From Chitinophaga agrisoli (lineage in GTDB: Bacteria; Bacteroidota; Bacteroidia; Chitinophagales; Chitinophagaceae), in the NCBI RefSeq assembly GCF_008386695.1, contig NZ_VUOC01000004.1, positions 622,327-686,326 of the forward strand: 64,000 bases of DNA, in the 5' to 3' direction. The position numbers and the translations under genes were made by a program. The notes below the pieces were generated by a model that was not told the origin of the DNA, made no database searches, and saw only the letters and a program-made list of their open reading frames with translations. This document shows positions 54,635-62,883 of the stretch, piece by piece. Position 1 is the stretch's first letter. The number at the start of each line of letters is the position of its first letter.

Positions 54635-57600
54635 CTACTCTATTTTTTTCATGTTATCACCCGGGGTCCTGTCCACCAGCATTGCAAACGGATCAATCCC
54701 TATCGTTACAGGCTTATCTTTGACCGCGATGGTGAGCTTGTGCGCGCCCCGGGTGAATTTGTATCTTTTAAGGTATAACACGTTTGCCTGTGTTTGCCCA
54801 TTCTTTCCGGTAGCAGGCGCCCCAAAAATGCCGATATCGATATAGTCATTGAGCGCTGCGGCCGGCACGTCCTTCCCCTTATCATTTGTCCAGGTTTTGT
54901 CTACATATACGGTAAACGTCAGGTTGTATCCGTGCTTGCCTGCCATGGGCGTCATAGTTGCCTTTTCTATGCGGTTATCATACACGGTTATCTTTTGCCA
55001 GGTATCTGTAAGGTAATATTGTAATGAATCCGGTACCCGTTGCTGCAAATAACGGTACAGGTCGTTAGCGCCTGCAAATGGCGGCTGGTCTTTAAAAGCG
55101 TAAGCCGCTCTGAATGCGCGGAGCGCATGATCTATGCTGTCTGCTCCTATGAGGCTGCGTAACCCGTATAATACCACGCTTGCCTTGCCGCTCCATTCAA
55201 ACCATTTGCTGGCCCGGATAAGGGGCCGCTCCGTTCCCTCCCGGTGGCGGTGCGCAAACAGGTAAGACCATTGCTGGTCCAGGAGTACGGCCCGCATATT
55301 TGCTTTCCCGTATTTGCTTTCCGCCATTACCAGCGCATCGTAGCTGGCCAGGCCTTCCGGTATGACCAGGGAGCCTGCCGTTGCGTTAGGCGCCACCTGG
55401 AACCGCCACCATTGCTGGGCAAGCAGCCGCGTAGTGGCAAAATACACGTAATCGAACTGGTTGGGATCTGTGAAATGAGCATTCCATCCATTGTTTTCCA
55501 TATAGGCGTCCAACGTAGCGGTGGATGACTGCCGGGAGGCGTAGATAGAACTTTCTGCCAGCCGGATGTTCTGGAAAGGGTAAGCGCTATAGGCCGCGCT
55601 GAAATGCCGCAAGCCATCCTTATAAGCTGCTATAATACGGTCAATATTATCATGGTGGGCGGGGTGATAGTACACATCGATATACACCTGATGGTCCAGT
55701 TTAACGCTGTCCCGGCGGTTGGCAAAGCGGGCAGAGATAATGCCCAACGGCAGGTACATACCCGGGCGATCCTGCACATAATGAAAATAATTGCGGCCAT
55801 TCCGGCGCCATTGTTTTACGAGCACACCGTGGGTCAGCGCGGTTTGATCGCCGGCAGTGCTGACGGTAACATCTAAACGGAATAAGTCTGCAGTGGCGCC
55901 GGCCTTCAGCGTGCGCATACCAACCGGATCGTCCTGGGCGATCTCCTCCTCATCTTTGGGTGGCAGGCCTGCCTTCTTACGCATATCGGCGCTGCTGATC
56001 TCATCCTCTTCGTCGTACCCCAGGCCAGGCAGGCCACCGGCAAAGAAAAAACCGTTATGCAAATATTGCACCGCATACACACCGTTGGCGAACCCATTAT
56101 GCTCAATAGCAGAGCGGACCTGCAGCACCAGGGAATCGCCCGGCGCCAGCGCCCGTGGGAAGCGGTATAGCCGGAAGGGGGCAGTATCCTGCCTGGGCCG
56201 CAGCCAGTTGAAAACACCACGCGGATACAGCAGCGGGCTGGTATAGGGCAATGGCTGATGGTTTAACGTAATGGAATAAGCGCTTAGCTCATCGCCATCC
56301 AGCAACATAGCGGGGATAGGCTGTGCCGTTTTATTCATGATGGTGACCAGCGCGTTTGTAATTGCCTGCTGTTTATCCGGGAAAAGATCCACCTCCATCT
56401 TTATGCGGGTAACCTTGGGTAAGGAAAGCGACTGGTACTTTTTAAGGGTTCTTTCATACATCACAGCGCGGTCTTCCTGCTCCCCTTTTGTAAGGTAATT
56501 ATTCCGGTAGCTGATGTTATAATAGATATATGCGCCCACCATTAAAAACAGCGGCAAAAGCACGGCGGCAAAGATGCGCGTGGTACGGTTAAACCTTGCA
56601 GGAATAAGCTGCAAGCGCTCTTTAAAGGAGCTATTTACTCCCCGGTAGTAAAACAATGCCGCTACAATTATCAGCAGCCCGCCATTAAGCAGCCAGTAAA
56701 GGTTGAACCATCCTACAGGGCCGGCCATATGCCCCATACCGTCCATATCTGAGATGGGCGCCGGAGGCGTATACCCGTATAGCAACAGATGATAGTCGAA
56801 CGTTCCCGTGGAATCCAGGAAGAAAAACGCCACCCATAGGGTGACGCCCACTGCATAAGCGGCAAACTTGTTATTGATGACAACGTGTATAAGGTAACAA
56901 AATACGACGGACAGCAATAACTTAGGCAACAGTATCCATGCTATATAACCGGCATAGGCTATCATGTTCAGGTGCATAAAACCTTTTGACAGCTGCACCA
57001 CTACCCCCACCACCAGCGGTATCAGCGACAGGGCCATACTCATGATCAGTAAAGGGATAAGTTTGGCTCCGTTCAACACCCAATTGGGCGGCGGCAATGC
57101 ATCGTTGATGAACGCATACCGGGTAAGGCGGTCGCGCTGCAGCGTTTCACCGGTGTAGAACATAATGATAAAGAAGATAAAGAATGGAAAGGTATTATTA
57201 AAGATTGCCAGTAAGGTAACAGTACGGGGAAAGTCCGGCGCGCCATAGTTCCGTTCCCCCAGCCAGAACACAAAGCCAAGGAACAAACTGCCGCTGGAAA
57301 CGATGATCCAAAAATAATTGTCCCGCATAATGTTCAGCAGCTCCAGCCTTATGAGGCCTGATAAGGTGCGGCGCTCATATCCGCCGGTAAAACTTATTGC
57401 CGGTACAGGCATTATTCTATTAGGGACGGCCACCACTTCGTCAATAGCCGCCTTATCCCGTTTGCCGCTGAAGAACCTTTCGAAGTTGAATCGCAGATAG
57501 GTAAAGAGCAGGATGACGGCGCCCAGGCCCGGCCAGAGTAACCGGTTAATGGCCAGCGGACCGGTTAAACGTATGAGCTGGTTATTCTGCTCTGCCGATA

Positions 57601-58273
57601 CAGCTGTCATCATTTGATACCGCACGCCATTAATACCGAAGGGATCGGCTATGCTGATCACCGCAACATTATCCGTATGATTGAGGAAGAACAGCGCAAC
57701 GAAGTAAAAAAGGAATAACAGGATGCCGCCGAAATAGATCACCTTCACATTCCGGGTAATGGCCACCAAACCAAAAAATAAGGAAGCGGTAAAAAACAGG
57801 TTGGGCAATGCCAGCGTAAAAAACGGGTAGAGGTAATACACCAGGAGGTTAGGACCATATTGATCCGGCACTGTTCTACCGGTGAGCGGCCCTATCACGG
57901 TTCCCAGCCACACACCCGGCAGTATGGCCAGCGCGATAACGGCCATCATCGTGAACGAACCAAGGTAGCGGCCCCAGAAATAGCCCGCTTTTGTAACGGG
58001 ATAGGTAAGGTAATAATCCCTGGTCTGGTATTCTATATCCCGGTAGATGGCGGCGCCCATTACCGATGAACTGACGAGCATCATCATCATGGTCATAACC
58101 GAGCACCAGAATGCGATGAGGTAGGGCGAATTAATGTGCGCTTTCTCCGCTACCGGCAGCATACCCGCGGCAAAAGAGATAACGGTGAACAGGAATATGG
58201 CGGCAAAGTAAAGGTAAAAGGCGGGCCTGCGGATCCGGCAGCGGATCTCGAACAGGAATATTTCCAGGAACAT
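54635..58273 (-). CDS. ABC permease fused to a degenerate M1 peptidase domain
   Basis: 1212 residues. The N-terminal 540 residues have about 12 membrane helices in an ABC-2-type permease arrangement (IYRDIEYQTRDYYLTYPVTK, YFWGRYLGSF). The rest, after a helix near 585, is a large exported M1-peptidase-like domain. Where family members have HExxH-QWW, this protein has RLLAQ (949-953) followed by QWW: both His and the Glu of the zinc site are gone, while IPEGLASY keeps the downstream Glu. It is thus predicted inactive as a peptidase. Last gene of the operon, 21 bp after the ATPase gene. Confidence 0.8.
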   Translation of the reverse strand: MFLEIFLFEIRCRIRRPAFYLYFAAIFLFTVISFAAGMLPVAEKAHINSPYLIAFWCSVMTMMMMLVSSSVMGAAIYRDIEYQTRDYYLTYPVTKAGYFWGRYLGSFTMMAVIALAILPGVWLGTVIGPLTGRTVPDQYGPNLLVYYLYPFFTLALPNLFFTASLFFGLVAITRNVKVIYFGGILLFLFYFVALFFLNHTDNVAVISIADPFGINGVRYQMMTAVSAEQNNQLIRLTGPLAINRLLWPGLGAVILLFTYLRFNFERFFSGKRDKAAIDEVVAVPNRIMPVPAISFTGGYERRTLSGLIRLELLNIMRDNYFWIIVSSGSLFLGFVFWLGERNYGAPDFPRTVTLLAIFNNTFPFFIFFIIMFYTGETLQRDRLTRYAFINDALPPPNWVLNGAKLIPLLIMSMALSLIPLVVGVVVQLSKGFMHLNMIAYAGYIAWILLPKLLLSVVFCYLIHVVINNKFAAYAVGVTLWVAFFFLDSTGTFDYHLLLYGYTPPAPISDMDGMGHMAGPVGWFNLYWLLNGGLLIIVAALFYYRGVNSSFKERLQLIPARFNRTTRIFAAVLLPLFLMVGAYIYYNISYRNNYLTKGEQEDRAVMYERTLKKYQSLSLPKVTRIKMEVDLFPDKQQAITNALVTIMNKTAQPIPAMLLDGDELSAYSITLNHQPLPYTSPLLYPRGVFNWLRPRQDTAPFRLYRFPRALAPGDSLVLQVRSAIEHNGFANGVYAVQYLHNGFFFAGGLPGLGYDEEDEISSADMRKKAGLPPKDEEEIAQDDPVGMRTLKAGATADLFRLDVTVSTAGDQTALTHGVLVKQWRRNGRNYFHYVQDRPGMYLPLGIISARFANRRDSVKLDHQVYIDVYYHPAHHDNIDRIIAAYKDGLRHFSAAYSAYPFQNIRLAESSIYASRQSSTATLDAYMENNGWNAHFTDPNQFDYVYFATTRLLAQQWWRFQVAPNATAGSLVIPEGLASYDALVMAESKYGKANMRAVLLDQQWSYLFAHRHREGTERPLIRASKWFEWSGKASVVLYGLRSLIGADSIDHALRAFRAAYAFKDQPPFAGANDLYRYLQQRVPDSLQYYLTDTWQKITVYDNRIEKATMTPMAGKHGYNLTFTVYVDKTWTNDKGKDVPAAALNDYIDIGIFGAPATGKNGQTQANVLYLKRYKFTRGAHKLTIAVKDKPVTIGIDPFAMLVDRTPGDNMKKIE

Positions 58274-58294
58274 ATGTAATTTTTTTTAGTGCAT

Positions 58295-59182
58295 TTACCG
58301 GGCGTTCACCTCCACGCGGCCGGCGATATTGCTGAAGTATACATCTTCGAGGTTGGGCGTAGCAGTTATAAAACCGTGCTGTGGGGGCATATCCTGTAAA
58401 ATACGGATGTGGAGCTTACCGGTCTTGAGCTGGGTGGAGATCACATTGTATATGCTGCGGTAATGGCCGATCTCCGCGCTGGCCACCGCTTTGGTAAAAA
58501 TCTTTCCATGTAGCTCCTGTACGGCGCTTTCCGGATCGCCGGCGTAGCGTACCTCGCCCTGGCAGATAATGGCAAACTGGTTGCAAAGGGTACTTACATC
58601 TTCCACGATATGGGTGGACAGGATCACGATGGTATTTTCGCCCAGTTGGCTCAGGAGGTTATAGAAACGGTTCCGCTCTGCGGGGTCAAGACCGGCCGTG
58701 GGCTCATCCACGATGATCAGACGGGGATCGCCGATGAGCGCCTGGGCGATGCCAAAACGTTGTTTCATGCCGCCGGAGTAAGTACCCAGGTGTTTCCTGC
58801 GATCGCCCAGCAGGTTCACTTTCTCCAATAACGCCAGCACCAGCTCTTTACGTTCCACACGATTGCCCACACCTTTGAGCCGGGCGATATGATCCAGCAT
58901 CTGCTCTGCAGAGATGCGGGGGTACACGCCAAACTCCTGGGGCAGATAACCCAGCAGCTGGCGCACGCGGATTTTTTCTTTTAACACATCCAGATCATCG
59001 AGGAATACGGTTCCCGTATCCGCTTCCTGCAGCGTGGCAATAGTGCGCATCAGGGATGATTTGCCTGCGCCGTTGGGCCCCAGCAAACCAAACATACCGT
59101 TGGACAGCGTAAGCGATACGTTCTTTAACGCATGTACGCCGTTGGCATAAGTTTTTGACAGAGAATTGACGGTTAATTTCAT
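58295..59182 (-). CDS. ABC transporter ATPase
   Basis: 295 residues from ATG 59182, which overlaps the preceding stop by 4 bp (ATGA). Walker A GPNGAGKS (35-42), signature YSGGMKQR, Walker B LIIVDEPTAGLD and switch His STHIVED are all present. Resembles NatA/CcmA-type ATPases with a short C-terminal domain. Energises the permease at 54635, 21 bp downstream. Substrate unknown. Confidence 0.92.
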   Translation of the reverse strand: MKLTVNSLSKTYANGVHALKNVSLTLSNGMFGLLGPNGAGKSSLMRTIATLQEADTGTVFLDDLDVLKEKIRVRQLLGYLPQEFGVYPRISAEQMLDHIARLKGVGNRVERKELVLALLEKVNLLGDRRKHLGTYSGGMKQRFGIAQALIGDPRLIIVDEPTAGLDPAERNRFYNLLSQLGENTIVILSTHIVEDVSTLCNQFAIICQGEVRYAGDPESAVQELHGKIFTKAVASAEIGHYRSIYNVISTQLKTGKLHIRILQDMPPQHGFITATPNLEDVYFSNIAGRVEVNAR

Positions 59183-59919
59183 GGCTGCGTAGTTTTTAAA
59201 ATATGTTGCGCTGCGCCGCTGACGATCAGCTGGGCACTGTCGGCTATATGATAATCGAGTTGATCTATACCGCCGGCCCTGATCCAAAGGCGGCTGCCAT
59301 GGCGGATATCGAGCCGGGCTGTGCCCAGGCGGTTGTTTTCGCCAAGGACGATGCTGGAAGCGCTGCCGCTGCTGAGGCCCGCCACGGCATCCACCACAGC
59401 AATGGTGTCATTACTGAGCAACAGTTTGCTGCCGTGGTCCTGGATGATACGGAGGGAAGGGCTGCTAAACCCGCTGATCTCTGTAACGCGCCGGGAAAAA
59501 TCTTTGGCCACCGTGTCCGTCAGCTGCTTGCTGCCTATCGTGTATTGCGCATCCGCAATAAATGCAGACAGCTCCGGGCAGGAAATGTACATCACATCTT
59601 CGTGCCCCGTGTAATAGAAATTGTATTTAAAATGGGCGTATATGGTAAGGGTGTCTCCATGGCGGGTAGTCTTTATCAGGTCCATTGCCTTTGGCGAGGC
59701 CAGTACTTTAAATGGCCCCTTTACCAGTTTTATATTGATAATGCTGGCTGATCTGAGGTTGATGACCTTAAAATCCTGCAGCTGCAAATTTACATAGCCG
59801 CTGTAGGGTTTCCTGAACTGACCCGTGTTATACGCTGCCCTGAGCTGAAAGTCATAGATGGTTATCGACACCAGGACCAGTATGACTACGGCTATAAATA
59901 GTTTATTACTTGTTTTCAT
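59179..59919 (-). CDS. Exported GIN-like (DUF2807-type) protein
   Basis: 246 residues with one N-terminal signal or anchor helix (LFIAVVILVLVSITIYDFQL). The mature region is a right-handed parallel beta-helix type pattern: NLRSASIINIKLVKGPFKVL, ISCPELSAFIADAQYTIGSK, GSASSIVLGENNRLGTARLD and IRHGSRLWIRAGG, as in putative auto-transporter adhesin head GIN (DUF2807) domains. Overlaps the ATPase gene by 4 bp. Part of the ABC operon; may act on its transport function from the periplasm. Confidence 0.68.
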   Translation of the reverse strand: MKTSNKLFIAVVILVLVSITIYDFQLRAAYNTGQFRKPYSGYVNLQLQDFKVINLRSASIINIKLVKGPFKVLASPKAMDLIKTTRHGDTLTIYAHFKYNFYYTGHEDVMYISCPELSAFIADAQYTIGSKQLTDTVAKDFSRRVTEISGFSSPSLRIIQDHGSKLLLSNDTIAVVDAVAGLSSGSASSIVLGENNRLGTARLDIRHGSRLWIRAGGIDQLDYHIADSAQLIVSGAAQHILKTTQP

Positions 59920-59937
59920 CCTTGCTGTATTTAGGAA

Positions 59938-60309
59938 TTATGGCTTCCGCCCTTTCTGAAATTTGGTATACAACTTACTGATCTCTTCGATGGAGATATC
60001 CAGCAGGTACATGTTCTTAAAGAATTCCGGGAGATTCTGCCGCAGAAAGTCCTCTTTACGGTAGGCCTTTACCTTCGCAAAAGCGTCTGCCGCCACAAAC
60101 AGTCCCAGTCCGCGCTTATTGTATATGATCTCCTGGCCCTGCAGGAACTCATAGGAGCGCATGACGGTGTTGGGGTTTACTTCCAGCTCCACGGCCATAT
60201 CGCGCACAGAAGGTATCTTCTGATCCGCAGGCCACTTGCCCATCAGTATCTGGTCGCAGACAAATGCCGCTATCTGGAGGTAGATCGCTTCGTTTTCCTT
60301 AAATTCCAT
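59938..60309 (-). CDS. GntR-family (YtrA-type) regulator
   Basis: 123 residues from ATG 60309 (the longer upstream reading overlaps the permease gene and is rejected). Winged helix of the GntR type: IYLQIAAFVCDQILMG, IPSVRDMAVELEVNPNTVMR, SYEFLQGQEIIYNKRGLGLF, followed by a short helical C-terminal part. YtrA-type GntR proteins commonly control neighbouring ABC transporters. It sits inside the operon between a permease and the GIN-like gene, so it likely regulates the whole unit. Confidence 0.88.
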   Translation of the reverse strand: MEFKENEAIYLQIAAFVCDQILMGKWPADQKIPSVRDMAVELEVNPNTVMRSYEFLQGQEIIYNKRGLGLFVAADAFAKVKAYRKEDFLRQNLPEFFKNMYLLDISIEEISKLYTKFQKGRKP

Positions 60310-60320
60310 GATGTTGTTCT

Positions 60321-61091
60321 TTAAACCTGTTTCTCCCGGAGCCTGCAATAAGCAGCTGTCCAGATCAATACCACTATTAAACACAATACCATCATTACCC
60401 AATTGAACTGCACATCTGATAGGGAGACGGAATAATATTCGCCATGCTCTGAAAACTCCAGGTAGCCAAATGGTACCGCCATGAAGACCTGCTGCTTTAC
60501 CAAAGACCCTAAGAGGAAGGTGTTGCAAAGAATAAGCACCAGCATGCTGATGAAAAAACAAAAGGCCGTCTTAATAAAATGCAGTTTATCAAAAGCAATG
60601 GCGCCATATAAGCTGATGGCGTGCAGCAGCGAAAAGATGATAAAAAGGACCAGGAACTTTTCCTGGAAGACATTAAATATCACCATATCAAACCCCGGCC
60701 AGCGTCTTATATTAATCAGCGCCAGGAGGACCAGGTAAAACATTACCGTATATACCACAATGAATACCGCATAAGAATACACCCAGCTTACCAGGTATTT
60801 TTCGAACGCGGAAGCCGGCAGGGTGAGCGCGGGTATGGCTTTCCTTTTATCGCCCATATCAGAGAAAACGGTGCTGGTGAAAATGCAGCCGGAAACTGGC
60901 ATCAGCAGCATGAACAAGGAGGTTTGAATGCGTGCGTCCATAGGCTCTTGCATCGTATAAACGATAAAAGCGCCGCCAACTATCATTACGCCGGCCAATA
61001 CGCTTACTGACATAAGGTAAGTACGGTAATGTTCCGCGCTATGTTTGATGAGCAGGCGCGAGAAACGGGTAAGGCTGAAAAAGTTATTCAT
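60321..61091 (-). CDS. ABC transporter membrane subunit
   Basis: 256 residues with six hydrophobic segments (for example MSVSVLAGVMIVGGAFIVYT, YLVSWVYSYAVFIVVYTVMF and VMMVLCLIVVLIWTAAYC). Contains a cytosolic loop (FSDMGDKRKAIPALTLPASA) typical of ABC-2-like permeases. Its start overlaps the end of the ATPase gene by 8 bp. Partner of the ATPase at 61084. Substrate unknown. Confidence 0.8.
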   Translation of the reverse strand: MNNFFSLTRFSRLLIKHSAEHYRTYLMSVSVLAGVMIVGGAFIVYTMQEPMDARIQTSLFMLLMPVSGCIFTSTVFSDMGDKRKAIPALTLPASAFEKYLVSWVYSYAVFIVVYTVMFYLVLLALINIRRWPGFDMVIFNVFQEKFLVLFIIFSLLHAISLYGAIAFDKLHFIKTAFCFFISMLVLILCNTFLLGSLVKQQVFMAVPFGYLEFSEHGEYYSVSLSDVQFNWVMMVLCLIVVLIWTAAYCRLREKQV

Positions 61092-61932
61092 GGAACGGAG
61101 CGGGATTTAATACGTTTAACAGGTTATTGTTACCGCTGACGGCAGCATTAAAGAGCAGCTCCAGGTCCATTTTACTGACCTTGCCATTGGTGTTACGCAG
61201 AATAGCGTGTTTGCCTTTGATCGTTTCTTCTTCGTACAGCACCGGCAATACGGCCGTATCGTCAAAAACGCCAAACACCAGCTTTTCCGTGATCTCGTCT
61301 ACCGACTGCTCTACCACAATGCGGTGATCATTGAGGATCAGCACTGTATCTATGAGGCTGTCGAGATCGCGTACCTGGTGCGTAGATATGATGATGCAGC
61401 GATCTTCGCTGAGCACCGATGCGATGAGTTTGCGGAAGGTTACCTTGGAAGGGATATCGAGGCCGTTGGTAGGCTCGTCCATGATCAGCAAGCCCGTATT
61501 GGCAGCCAGGCCAAAAGCGATAATGGTCTTCTTCTGCTGGCCGTATGACATCATACTCATGGGCTGACGCTCATCAATGTCCAGCGTTTGCAGGTAGGTG
61601 TAAAAGTCCGCCGCGCTGAACCTGGGATAGAACCCGGCCGTACGTTTGAGGAATTGCGCGGGCGTTAGTACGGGCCCATATACCTCTTCCGCAATAAAAT
61701 ACAGTTCCTGTAATACCGCAAGGGACCTGGAACTGCTGTTTTTGCCATTGATAAGACATTGGCCGGAAACGGGGAAGGCCAGGCCAACAATATTTTTTAA
61801 CAAGGTAGACTTGCCGGCCCCGTTCCTGCCAAGCAGCCCATAGATATGCCCCGCGCCCAGCGTAAGGTTCAGATCCTTAAACAATGGACGTTTACGGTTA
61901 TAGCTGAAGTTTAGATCACTGATCTGCACCAT
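61084..61932 (-). CDS. ABC transporter ATPase (first gene of the operon)
   Basis: 282 residues. Walker A GRNGAGKS (35-42), Walker B LLIMDEPTNGLD and switch His STHQVRD are canonical; the signature is MSYGQQKK instead of LSGGQ. It belongs to the YtrB-like group that pairs with a membrane protein and a GntR regulator. First gene of the 61932-54635 operon. Promoter expected in 61933-62200. Confidence 0.9.
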   Translation of the reverse strand: MVQISDLNFSYNRKRPLFKDLNLTLGAGHIYGLLGRNGAGKSTLLKNIVGLAFPVSGQCLINGKNSSSRSLAVLQELYFIAEEVYGPVLTPAQFLKRTAGFYPRFSAADFYTYLQTLDIDERQPMSMMSYGQQKKTIIAFGLAANTGLLIMDEPTNGLDIPSKVTFRKLIASVLSEDRCIIISTHQVRDLDSLIDTVLILNDHRIVVEQSVDEITEKLVFGVFDDTAVLPVLYEEETIKGKHAILRNTNGKVSKMDLELLFNAAVSGNNNLLNVLNPAPFHE

Positions 61933-62047
61933 TGTAACAGTGTATTAGTTAGGTAGTACACTGCGAATGTAGTAAAAGAAATGAAACCTGCAATGGAATT
62001 TTATTTTTGGGGAAGGATATAGTGAGTGTAAGGAGGTATGGGAAGCT

Positions 62048-62197
62048 ATGGGCGTGTGGATTTTTGGAAAGCATCCGGGTACGCAACAGGCGTTACGGCA
62101 ACTGGTGGCGGAGAACAGGGAGCAGCTGGAGGAGGAGGATAATGCTGATGTGCGCCGGCAGCTGGTGAAGTTGCTGGATGGGTTTACGACGAAGTGA
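62048..62197 (+). CDS. Possible small protein or gene tail
   Basis: 49 codons, MGVWIFGKHPGTQQALRQLV and a charged helix EEEDNADVRRQL. The frame is open for about 60 bases upstream of this ATG as well, so it may be the 3' end of a lost gene. It runs against the minus-strand gene at 62201. Weak support. Confidence 0.3.
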   Translation: MGVWIFGKHPGTQQALRQLVAENREQLEEEDNADVRRQLVKLLDGFTTK

Positions 62198-62200
62198 ATA

Positions 62201-62767
62201 TTAACGCCGCTCTTCCTCCGTGCGGTGATCTGCATATATAGGATAGTCATATTCATCCCGCTCTCCTGAGAACACGATCTTTTGGTCATCCAGCCAGCCG
62301 ATGGTATTGTTGATCGCCAGATCCAGCCGGGGAAAAAGCGGCGCGAGCTCCTTTAGCTGTTGCGCGATAGGGGTTCTCTCCCCATGGACGTAATAACCCA
62401 TCTCCACCCTTAAGCCAAATTGGAGGCCTAAATACTCCAGGAAAAAGTATCCCTTGTAATACATGTCATAAAAGGACATCAACAATTGGGGCAGCGTTTC
62501 ATCGTGCTGTAATGTCCTTACCAATTTCCGGCGCAGCCGCCAGGTCTCATAGGCTGCCATACCAGTTGCCCTTAGCAGCATTGCATGTAGGTCCCGTCTT
62601 GGGAAAGGGGTTGTATAGTTATAAGCTATCAGCTCGAAATAGTCATCCGGAGGCAATATAGTTTCCAGCTCTTTATTGGCATATAACCATGTTTCAAATG
62701 CCGGGATGGGCATATCGCCTTCCAATGTTTCGAAGAATACCTGTTGTATATGTGCCGGTAGTTGCAT
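62201..62767 (-). CDS. Cytosolic protein of unknown function
   Basis: 188 residues, no signal. Mostly helical: QVFFETLEGDMPIPAFETWL, YFELIAYNYTTPFPRRDLHA, WRLRRKLVRTLQHDETLPQL and LINN-type ending. The start and the middle recall small Bacteroidota proteins annotated beside SUKH genes, but I cannot name a family. Single gene upstream of the ABC operon on the same strand. Confidence 0.6.
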   Translation of the reverse strand: MQLPAHIQQVFFETLEGDMPIPAFETWLYANKELETILPPDDYFELIAYNYTTPFPRRDLHAMLLRATGMAAYETWRLRRKLVRTLQHDETLPQLLMSFYDMYYKGYFFLEYLGLQFGLRVEMGYYVHGERTPIAQQLKELAPLFPRLDLAINNTIGWLDDQKIVFSGERDEYDYPIYADHRTEEERR

Positions 62768-62883
62768 GCTTTGCCTGTCTTTATGCCAAGGGCGGAAATT
62801 ACAATTCTTTTCCGTATACCGGTTTTCTTCTCAAAATTCCCTATTTTAACCCTCCATCTAACCATCTTAAAACCCGTTTCATA

